Source: Cercozoa sp. M6MM (Eukaryota; Endomyxa: Ascetosporea). Taken from it: a DNA stretch of 30,813 bases. The translations under genes and the position numbers were made by a program. Within the stretch, counting starts at the first letter, position 1. Every line of letters starts with the position of its first letter. The DNA lies in NCBI GenBank assembly GCA_040357565.1, contig JBDODJ010000129.1, one strand, 5' to 3'. Shown here piece after piece: positions 19,762 through 30,813 of the stretch. Below the pieces are notes generated by a model. It was not told the DNA's origin and searched no databases. It worked only from the letters and a program-made list of their open reading frames with translations.

Positions 19762-20005
19762 ACTCGAACGGAGTGTCGACGTTTTGTTTATGTTAGTTCG
19801 TTCGTTTAAACTCATTTTACTTAGTACTACAGACGGACAAAAGACCGGACAACTTGGGGAAATTACTCAACTTGAAATCATTGCTGACGGCGTGGCGTGG
19901 CAGCTTTTGCAGCTCAGCTTGTGTGTGCATGGGCTATGCGTGCAACGAACACACATACACTCTAGCACGTTCAATCACGGCATAGGAGTTGTGGTACCAG
20001 GCAGT

Positions 20006-21588
<1,583 letters not shown>

Positions 21589-21920
21589 GCGGACACCTGT
21601 TTTTGACCAACACGGACACACGTGACAACCAAGTGGTACTTGCTTGCACTCAGTCCAATTGCAACTTACCCACACGAGTGCTCAAACTGCGCAAGCTTCG
21701 CATGCTGGTATTGAGACGCTTAAACAAGCTTAAAGCCACTCACACACGCGCGAGTGTGATTAGTGTGCGTTTAGATGTAGTTTTTGCCAGTTTATTATTT
21801 TTTGTGATCAGCGCGCTCTCGGGATGATTGCTGTGTTTCTCCGGTTTGAGACTAAAAGTTAGAACGACCATTTGCGTCTCTACTATTCAGTGATAATTCT
21901 GTGCCACTTTAGTGGTCTGA
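21589..21920. promoter_or_regulatory. Divergent promoter region, TDH / PAXX-like genes
   Basis: 332 bp between two divergent start codons. It must hold both promoters. No specific motif was identified. Confidence 0.4.
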
Positions 21921-22757
21921 ATGAGCGTATTTGTGGATACGCTGCGTCGGTCACCAAGGCATTGGTGCGTGGGCATGTGGGGGGGGGGGGGGGGTGGAGT
22001 CAAGATGCAGTTGTTGTTGCAGGCAAAGCAGCGACAAGAAACTCTGCTGTTTCGTGACGGAGAAGGACGATTCGTTTGCACTGCATGTGCTGAGTGAGTC
22101 GCACCTGCTGCGCCTGAGTCCATTCACGTGCGTTTCTTGTGCGTTTCTTATTTCTTCGTCTGTGCCTATTTGACTCTTGATGTGGCTACAGACTGGCCGC
22201 GCTGCGCGCCGATTTGGACGGTACAGAGAACAGGGACATCACCATCGTGGCCTTTGTGGAAGCGCTGCAGTCGGGCGATTTCGAACTCGCTCCCAATGAC
22301 ACAACTTTGAGGTATCTTGCATTCTTTACTTGCCAGTTGGGTCAAGTGTCCACTGTCCCTGTCCCCGTCCCCCCACAGTGTCAACATGGCACCCCGTGTG
22401 CGACTCCCGATGGATCAAGTTCAAGACACGAGACTCCTGGCAGCGTCTGCTCTCGCATTGTACTCACAGGTGCGGAGTGAGAAACCACGTGCTGTCACCG
22501 GTGTGCCCAGTCAAGCGCGTCACTTTGTCGACAGTCTTCTCAGCAGCAGTGGTGTCTCTTCCTTCAAATTTACTGTCTCTAAACATGTCTTCTCTTGCTT
22601 AATGCAAGCTATAAAAGCAGCAGAAGGCACAGGCGAAATCATCCTGCGCGGACAGCCAAAGAAACGACCGCGCAAGCGGCAGCGACGTGTACCGCGCATG
22701 GAGGATGCTTTCGCCTCGCGCGATTCCTCCTCTTCTTCCGACGATGACGATGACTGA
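21921..22757 (+). CDS. Nuclear protein, candidate PAXX/XRCC4-superfamily
   Basis: Exons 21921-21964, 22023-22127, 22192-22311 and 22379-22757 give 215 residues (human PAXX has 204). The first about 100 residues read like the beta-sandwich head of PAXX: LCCFVTEKDDSFALHVL, then HLLRLSPFTLAALRADLDG, then FVEALQSGDFELAPNDTTLSV. The LAALxAxx pattern after the short strands matches what I recall of PAXX. The middle (DTRLLAASALALYSQVRSEK) could be the following helix. The tail holds a strong nuclear signal (KKRPRKRQRR) and an acidic Ser/Asp end. I do not see PAXX's conserved Ku-binding C-terminal motif. In that family the protein aids non-homologous end joining. The assignment is by pattern memory only and an unrelated nuclear protein is possible. 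Intron 1 carries a G run on the sense strand. Confidence 0.5.
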
Positions 22758-22950
22758 GCACCCATGATAGTAGTACTGAAAATAGTGTTGAGTACTCGTA
22801 CTGTAATTGTAAATTTCTCGGGCCGACAGGACGGTCAGGTCGAGGTGCCGCCGCGGTTGCGGTGCTAACACTGTCGGCTGTCGACTTGATGTCATCGACA
22901 GTTCCAAGGTTCGTTCGAGTCGGCCGAATGGTACAATGCAGAGTCTATAG

Positions 22951-24964
22951 CTATACACGCTCGACTTCGTGGACGGCGACACCGCGCTGTTTGTTGGTGC
23001 CTTCGTAGTCTTCTTCGTGTCCCTTCTTCATGCGCATGGCAGCCTTACGACTCTCGTCCGAGTACTTGTTGACAATGGCCTTGAGCGAGTCACTCGCGAA
23101 CATTTCGGTCGACGCGTTAGCCTCTTCATCGATCAGGAAGCAGAGGAAGATGGTATCAATCGCAGCCTCGTAGGTGACCATGAAGAGCGCTGCAACAAAG
23201 AAGGCGATCACAAAGATCACAACCAACGGGAAGACCGGCGACGATACTTCGCTTTCGTAGGGTTCGACGTACTCGAGCACCGCAGCGGCAATTGCCGCCG
23301 TAGCGAGACCAACGAGTACCTTGCCGATCACAATGAGATAGGTACCTACCACGTTGATTGCAGCGACGCGAGCCATGTTGTTCCACAAGAGCTGGAAGGA
23401 ATTATACGCCGACGTGCAAAAGCACGTGCCGTAGACTGCAGTGAAGACGAACGAGTTCTTCGAGATGTAGTCCATGCAGCACTTGACACACTTGAGGCAG
23501 CACTGAATGGCGCAGAACACAGCACGCTGCACGGGATTGTCCTTCGACTTGCTCTTCTCCTCAATGTACTTGACGACGGCTCGAATGAACTGAATCACCG
23601 CGATGATGAACGCGCCGAATGCGATGGTGCCGGTGTGGTACACCAGGGCGCGTTTGCACGAAGCTGCCACAGGGAAGCGAGTTAGACCGTGCTCGCCACC
23701 TTTAAGCTAAATGGTACGAGTAAAACGTGTGCAAGAGTATGTAAACAGATTTACTGGCTTTACACAACAAATGCGTGATACCTTCTTGCCCGACGAAGGA
23801 TCGCGCGGGGTAAAGTACCAGTCGGCAAGCGCACCAGCAATCACCATGTAGCCGAAGTAGATGAGGAACTGGGTTACCCAGAACAGGATGAACAGGTGCA
23901 CCCAAAGGAAGTTGGAGAGCGAGGAATCAAACGTCGAATCAACATAGGTAGTGTCCCCTGACTGCCAATCCGGCAGCATGGCAGTGTTTTGCATATGCGA
24001 CGGCAGTTCGACGTCTTTTTCAATTTGCACTGAATAGATCGACACCGCAACATACAGCCAGATGGCGCAGAAGCCGACACCCACGACGAGAGGCACCAAT
24101 GGGAAGAACACTAGAGACTTCATGTCTCCCACTGCACGAGAAGCTTCTTTCACCACCTCGATAGCAATGGCAATGCGCTTTCGCAACAAGAGCATTGCCA
24201 AGAAAAAGATCACTGTGATTACCGCTAGAACACCGCCACAGATCTGCGCATACAAAAATATCGTAGCACTCCATGTCGATATTCAAAGTACAATAAATAT
24301 CCTGTACCTGGTATCCAAGTTGGCGGTCGGTATTGACGCCTGAGTTCTTCACATCTTGTGCCTTCTGCAAGAGTACGTACGACCCTGCAGCACCAAAGCC
24401 GACTGTGGCAAGGATGGCGCCCCACACCATTGGACCCACACAGCATCGAAGAACGTAACTGTAGACGAAAGCCACAACGAGTGCAATGCCGAAGCTCCCC
24501 AAAATGAGAGGAAGCGAGGTTTCCAGATCGCCAACTGCTCGTGTGAAGGTTTCGGTCGCACTGTCGAATCCAGTGATCGTGATTGCAACGTCGGGCGACG
24601 GCACGCAGTAGTACAGGAATTTTTCCGTGTCATACATGGCCCCATGAGTTCCATTAACGCATTTGTCGGTGCACACTTTGATCTGGTACTCAGTTGGATC
24701 CGGCCAGTACGCGAGTGGGAAATCTTTCACCTCTTGCGTTTCTCCACAGACACGACCTTTCCAATCAACACCGCGCACGATGCGTTTGTAGTCTGCTCCA
24801 CGTTGCTCCGCGACGCCGTAGATGGAAAACATGACCACAAACGTCGCAATGAAAGCCGCAAACCAAAGGATATCCGTGCAACCTCGCTTCTTTGCAATAG
24901 ACGCCACGGGAGTGCTGCGGTCTTTGCGCGCGCAGACACAGCCTAGGCAGTCGGCTATTGTCAT
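22951..24964 (-). CDS. Choline transporter-like protein (SLC44/CTL family)
   Basis: Three exons, 24964-24308, 24243-23782 and 23706-22951, give 624 residues, near the size of animal CTL1 (about 657). A short Cys-rich cytosolic N-terminus (CLGCVCARKDRSTP) and CTDILWFAAFIATFVVMFSIYG as helix 1 fit the family. A long extracellular loop holds Cys residues and an N-glycosylation site (VNGTHG). A series of about nine further helices follows. The C-terminal half has the typical CTL signatures: NSFVFTAVYGTCFCTSA, followed by helices, FLIDEEANASTEM and a charged cytosolic tail. The segment ADWYFTPRDPSSGKK matches the conserved region between helices. Family members carry choline or ethanolamine across plasma or mitochondrial membranes; substrate here is inferred. 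Few introns compared with its neighbours. Confidence 0.93.
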
Positions 24965-25287
24965 TTTCTTGTCGTGGCGGTGACTCGGAGCTCGACCAAA
25001 TTGAAGTCAAGTTCGCAGCAGACTGGGTTTTCGTGAGTAGTATCGCAGCAGCTGTCTGCGATGCCCAACACGGCTACACCAACTTTTCAGTAGTTGGACT
25101 CAGAACGTAGAGTTTGCTGTCCATGAACAGCGTTTTAGTATTTTGGGGAGAAACGCTTGCTTCATCTCTCGTCCTCAACCAGCCAGCAACCTCCCAAAGC
25201 TCGAAACATAGTTTGACCAAAGCAAGTGCTGTAAGGTGCCTATTGTAGCGACAGAGACTGAGCAACTGCGTGGCTTTGGTGGAAACC
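24965..25287. other. Intergenic region upstream of the CTL gene
   Basis: 323 bp between two minus-strand genes: promoter side of the CTL gene and 3' side of the Pro/Met-rich gene. No repeat or RNA gene seen. Confidence 0.5.
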
Positions 25288-26331
25288 TTAGTTCGCCTCG
25301 GATTCAGCGGTGTCAGTGCCGGTACCAGGATTAGTGGCAACTGCGGTGTTGCCATTCAAGTTGCCATTGTAGTTGCCGCTACCGTTGACGTTGACGAGGC
25401 CAAGCTGCACGTTGACGGTGACAACGGCGTTGCCGTCGACCGACGTGTCGTCACGCGCAGTGATAGGAGAGATCTGGGCCGCCACCTGCTGGGCCACATG
25501 CTCGGCGAGAGCGAAAGCTCCACCGTTCATATCGATGCCGCCGCGACGTCGGCTCGGCCCTCCGTACATCATTGGCATCGTCGGAACTTGCGCAGGCATG
25601 TTGGGAGGGGGGACCATTGGCACCATCATTGGCATCGTCGGAACATGCGCAGGCATGTTGGGAGGGGGAACCATTGGCATTGGCATCGAAGGGTGCCACA
25701 TGCCGTCCGACTGACTCGGCTGACAAATCAACACACTCACAGTCAAATCGGGCACTATTGATACACACACTGTACAGTACTGTAGATTCACCTGATTGAC
25801 GGCTTGCGAGCGCAGCTGCTGCATGGCTTCACGAACGACTGCTTCGAGCTCATCCGAGATCAAGTTTGGCCCCTGTTATATGTAGTGGGGTTGTTAAACT
25901 TACTTACAACAAAGACAATATGCGCTTTTTGCAAAGCAAATTACTTCGGGGAACATACCAAAAAGCTCGACAGCGGCGACCCAGGAATCCCGCTGCTAGT
26001 GCTTGCGTCGGGCGATTCAAACAGAGTTGAGGCCGAACTGGGTTCGGAAGTAGCCGAAGCGGCAACACTTGCGATTAAAGCGGCACCAGGGACAGAAGCA
26101 TCTTAAACTCGGATATTAGTAAGTGCAATGAAGTAGTGAAGTAGTAATGAGAGAAACCGCAAGTACGCAACTAAATTTAAATTAAATCGGCGACTGCGAA
26201 ATTGTCACGTCAAAGTTGCATGGCAACGAAGGCCTGAGGCTTCAGGTTGCATTCAGCAGATTGCCTTTCGCAGGTCTAGCGTACTGTGGGACGAGATTTG
26301 TGTAAAGTAGTTCATCCACAAAACTAGCCAT
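25288..26331 (-). CDS. Pro/Met-rich low-complexity protein with internal duplication
   Basis: Not recognised. The model uses exons 26331-26285, 26067-25959, 25872-25792 and 25719-25288, about 222 residues. The first intron ends in an AAG acceptor and is the weakest join; the others are sound. The N-terminal part (MASFVDELLYTNLVP) is followed by a Ser/Ala/Thr-rich linker. A helical segment follows (NLISDELEAVVREAMQQL). Next come two near-identical copies of VPPPNMPA(H/Q)VPTMPMM, a basic GGPSRRRGG and a second helical segment (FALAEHVAQQVAAQI). The tail is Gly/Asn/Val-rich. It could be a scaffold or RNA-binding protein, but nothing in the sequence decides that. Confidence 0.6.
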
Positions 26332-27138
26332 GGTCGCTTTCAAAGTAGTCAAAGTGTTTGATCAAGTAGTGAGAGGAATAGTGATCGGGTCACATTGTCA
26401 CGTGCTGGGTGCCACCATATCTATGTTTCGGTGGCAGATTTCTCCTTCCATAGTGCACATCATGAGCTCGAGTTCTGACAATGCGTGTGGACTACTAAAC
26501 CTCAGCGACCCAGCTCTTCCTACACTCTACAACTTAAGTTCACTGTGGTTCCGAGAAAAAAGTGTTTTGAGGATTTTTAGAGCTACGAGCAAAGCTAAGG
26601 TTCCCAAGAGCAGAGAGAGCGTCTGTGTTCTACACGGTCTGTGCAAGTTTCGGGTAGTGCAGGGCATTTGTCCCAGACACCTTGGTGCGTTTCTGTCTTC
26701 CGCGAGCACGTCGAGGATGCAACAAAACAAAACAACAACGACAACAAAAGAACAAAACACGAGCAAAAGAACAGTGCTCTCGCTGGCCCAGAGACAGCAT
26801 GTCGCCCGTGAAATTTGTATTGCACTATTTTCTGCAGGTAAAAGCTCTAATATGCACTGGCAGGAGCCACAGAATGAAGTGGATCAGCATCCCTTGCTCT
26901 GTAGAGCAGTATTAGCGAGAGCATTACGTGTGATGTAGGTATTAAAGTCACTTCTAGTGGTCTAAATTAGCACAAAGGCCGTGTGAGTGGAGAAAAGGCC
27001 AGCCAAGCACAAAGGAGAAACGCCTCCGATCGAAAGGAGGCGGCGTGTGCTCGTCGCGTGCAAAGTAAAAACCGCAAAGCACACACACATCTTTTTGTTG
27101 TTTGTTTCAAACACTACACTACACCACCGCACACTACA
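26332..27138. other. Intergenic region upstream of actin
   Basis: 807 bp between the divergent Pro/Met-rich gene and actin. The last about 150 bp before the actin ATG should hold its promoter and leader (CA-rich, ACTACACTACACCACC near 27112). An unspliced 202-codon frame on plus (26330-26938) and a small minus frame overlap here; neither has a recognised domain. Confidence 0.45.
26527..26667 (-). CDS. Possible small single-helix membrane protein
   Basis: An ATG at 26667 opens 46 codons ending at 26527. The peptide has three Cys/Arg clusters, then one clear membrane helix (LSLLLGTLALLVALKIL), then a short basic tail. The same frame is open upstream to 26766 through a Phe/Val-rich stretch that could be an intron or a signal peptide. 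No family recognised. It may be chance, since a longer plus-strand frame overlaps it. Confidence 0.2.
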   Translation of the reverse strand: MPCTTRNLHRPCRTQTLSLLLGTLALLVALKILKTLFSRNHSELKL

Positions 27139-28624
<1,486 letters not shown>

Positions 28625-29385
28625 CTCGCGACTAACTCGCGACTCACGGGCGATTCAACGCACCATTCGATTGTGCCCCCGGACAACTCTAGCGAGTCTC
28701 TTGCAGCCCAGTCGGTCGGGTCGGGTCCGCGCCGTCACTGCCCACCGACTCAGGCGCTCATTGCCTCGCCTACCTTCGGCCTCACTCGACTAAGTTTTTG
28801 GATTGATTTGTACAGTGTGCACGCTCAACGAAGCATGCACAGTTAATTAATAACACAAAGCGAAATAAGTTTTATGTTACAGACTGACTCAGATTATGCA
28901 GTCTCCGCGGGGATGAACCCAGACAGACCAGTTGGTCTCCCATCATTGAAGCAAAAGAGAAAGAAGAGTTAAGAGTTTGTGGCTCTCCGGTACTACTGCC
29001 CATAGAGCTGTGACTGGACCTGTCTGAAAGCCTGTCCCTGTAGATTGAGCCTGCCAGTTGGCAAAGAGAAAACCTCATCTACTTGGCATCAGCTGGTCAG
29101 TTGCTCTGCAGTTTGTACTGATATCCACCTCTACAAGTAAGCATTGGCTGCTGTAGAGAGAAGGGGTTTTCTTGTTAAATCTTCTCACGATTTTCCCCGT
29201 GACGGAAGTTTCCGTCTACAACTCCGTCTAGTTTGACGTAAGAACCCAGTTGCGTTGGGTTCTTTTCATCGACAACCGTCAGTAACATTTATATACAGTA
29301 CTCTAACCTCAGCTGACTGACGTTGACTCCAGGTCATGCGGTACGGTCGGTACGTACGGTATACAGTACTCTACCGTACCGTAAA
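28625..29385. other. Intergenic region between convergent gene ends
   Basis: 761 bp after actin and before the end of the right-edge minus gene. It contains two small hairpins near 29200 and 29250 and a cluster of GTACGG/CCGTAC words at 29338-29384. I see no tRNA or snRNA signature and no convincing exon. Confidence 0.5.
29240..29264. repeat. Perfect 9-bp stem-loop
   Basis: AAGAACCCA and TGGGTTCTT pair perfectly around a 7-nt loop (GTTGCGT). A smaller hairpin, GACGGAA/TTCCGTC, lies just upstream near 29200-29216. It lies between convergent genes, so it could aid 3' end formation or be chance. Confidence 0.55.
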
Positions 29386-30745
29386 TTATAGGTTCCTGTA
29401 TACAACCAAGAGTTGCCTCATGTCTTCGCCCTCTTGTCGGAAGGCATAGCGACGAGAACGCGGCAGTCGGCGCATCAAAGTGGCCTGGAACAGGTGAAAT
29501 CAGAGGTCATTCGGACCAGGAAAGAAGGAGAGAAAAGAGTGCAGTTAAATTTATACCATGTGGAGTTGGCGCGGTATAGGCGCCTTTGCTATGAATTCGG
29601 CGAGATCTTTTTGACTCAGGCCAGGCAGCTGGAGTTCGCCTAGCAAGCGCGCGTAGTACCCAACAGAGTCAGGAAAAGAGAGACAGAACGAATGGCAGTA
29701 CCAGAGTAGAGTTGCTGGCTGGCAAGCAGGACTTGGTACCAAGCAATTGGCCCCGCCAGTTCCCTCGGCCAGGACTCCTTCGACAGCGCCATGAAGCCAG
29801 GCAACGCGACTGTCGATAACTCGAGCGGCAGCTCCGGAAGGCTGCACTCGCGGTCGCGCTCGTCAATGTGGTCGCCGAGCATCCAAGCGCAGAGAAAACG
29901 ATTTGGCGCCCAGTAGGTCCCAGTATTTTGGACGGGATCCGAAGGACGCCAAGGACGCGACCAGCTGCTTGAAGAAGTGCCACGGGTCAGGTAGATTTGT
30001 CGCAGTGCCGCTCTGTACAGCGCGCTTAACGGACACACTGTGCACAGTGTTTTTTAAATGCACATAAGATACAACAGAAACACACAGACGCACAAACGCT
30101 CCTGTATCCACAGACGAGGTACCTTCATCATGCCCAGCATCAAGATTGACGAGTTGTCTGCTCAGAATTCCGAACTCGATCCATTCCGACATGTAGCTTC
30201 CGAACACCGTGAGAAACCAGCTCCACATGAGAATAGGCGCCGCTGCCACATACTGAACGCAAACTTACCACCTCAACAATAACAACAGCAACAACAACAA
30301 CAGCAGCAACAACAGCAGCAACAACAATAACAGCAGCAGCAGCAACAACAACAAGCGAAACGTACATAGCGTGGAGGCGCACGCACCCAGTGGATGAGTC
30401 GAAATAATCGCAATTCATTAAACTTTCGCGAACGTCGGAAATTGCGTTCTAACCGGTTGTAGGTAATACGTCGATACCTGGCGACTCGAGCCAGACGACG
30501 TAAGCCGCGCAGCCACTACAGACATCTCAATGACACATGACCCAAGGTCACTCCGTCCGTGCGGAAGTTTGCCCACTTACAACGACAGCGGCAATCGCGC
30601 AGGGGGCGTATCTCGACCGCGAGTGAGCATTGTCCTACGAATCGCAAAATGCACCCACACACACGCACACCAATGACACAGCGAACGCTACGAGCATCTG
30701 CTGGAGTTCCTGACGACGTTGCTCCGCCAGTTCTGGGTCCTTTGC
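29386..30745 (-). CDS. Unresolved multi-exon gene, probably membrane protein (partial)
   Basis: Not recognised; 5' end beyond the window. Well-phased exons are 30745-30692, 30634-30581, 30515-30478, 30422-30383 and 30252 to about 30123. They encode a helical KDPELAEQRRQELQQML, then CAIAAVVWLRGLRRLARV, then a membrane-like VAAAPILMWSWFLTVFGSY. Further exon-like stretches follow: LPDPWHFFKQLVASLASFG (30012 down to about 29925), AWMLGDHIDERDREC..LPELPLEL (about 29895-29740), GELQLPGLSQKDLAEFIAK (about 29640-29550) and MRRLPRSRRYAFRQEGED, ending with TAA at 29386. I could not join these later parts with clean splice sites. A CAA/CAG-type microsatellite lies in one intron. Confidence 0.4.
30283..30352. 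repeat. (CAA/CAG)n microsatellite
   Basis: About 70 bp of CAA, CAG and TAA triplets on plus, inside an intron of the right-edge minus-strand gene, where it serves as a T-rich stretch upstream of an acceptor at 30253. Confidence 0.9.
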
Positions 30746-30763
30746 CTGATCACACAGAGACAG

Positions 30764-30765
<2 letters not shown>

Positions 30766-30810
<45 letters not shown>
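30766..30810. repeat. (CA)n microsatellite
   Basis: Perfect dinucleotide run at the right edge, probably in an intron of the minus-strand gene. Confidence 0.95.
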
Positions 30811-30812
<2 letters not shown>

Positions 30813-30813
30813 G

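Noticed and set aside
22969-23685. 238-codon plus-strand frame opposite the CTL gene
   Set aside because: Antisense shadow; the minus strand encodes a recognised transporter.
26330-26938. Unspliced 202-codon plus-strand frame upstream of actin
   Set aside because: No recognisable domain, poor composition, and it starts opposite the first exon of the Pro/Met-rich gene. Kept only as part of the intergenic note.
28870-29240. Possible spliceosomal snRNA or tRNA gene
   Set aside because: I looked for U1, U2, U4, U5 and U6 core motifs and tRNA A/B boxes and found none that fit together.

Overview
This window is nuclear DNA of a eukaryote. Most genes are cut by many short spliceosomal introns (mostly about 40-180 nt). 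I assembled about 80 introns by hand, checking that splice phase is kept from exon to exon. The content is that of a compact protist-like genome: actin, RNA polymerase II subunit RPB7, acyl-CoA-binding protein, a SLC44/CTL-type transporter, NAD-dependent threonine dehydrogenase, a DUF924 protein, a LIM protein, an MscS-type channel and a C2H2 zinc-finger protein. TAA, TAG and TGA all end genes, so the code is standard. I cannot name the lineage. Splice signals are distinctive: roughly 29 of about 80 donors begin GTAC, and at least two acceptors are AAG and are forced by conserved protein sequence.

Layout. 104-210 (-): first exon of a secreted or membrane protein running off the left edge. 490-1914 (-): seven-exon disordered protein with TPL motifs. 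2659-3477 (+): small secreted, probably GPI-anchored orphan. 3958-6317 (-): 17-exon MscS-like channel, divergent from 6725-7758 (+), a DUF924 protein. 8095-8900 (+): zinc-ribbon plus LIM protein. 9091-13164 (+): ten-exon protein joining about five membrane helices, an acidic repeat region, four C2H2 fingers and a Gln/His-rich tail. 13195-17788: a block bounded by a 36-bp near-perfect inverted repeat. It holds two divergent unrecognised genes separated by a (CATA)n microsatellite. 17923-18465 (+): ACBP. 18807-19761 (+): RPB7. 20006-21588 (-): threonine dehydrogenase. 21921-22757 (+): PAXX/XRCC4-like candidate. 22951-24964 (-): CTL transporter. 25288-26331 (-): Pro/Met-rich repeat protein. 27139-28624 (+): actin. 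29386 to the right edge (-): unresolved multi-exon gene.

The genes are unrelated housekeeping or orphan genes, not a pathway cluster. The observations most worth following are the apparent membrane-tethered zinc-finger regulator, the inverted-repeat-bounded gene pair, the PAXX-like protein and the unusual splice signals. All gene models are manual and have no transcript support.
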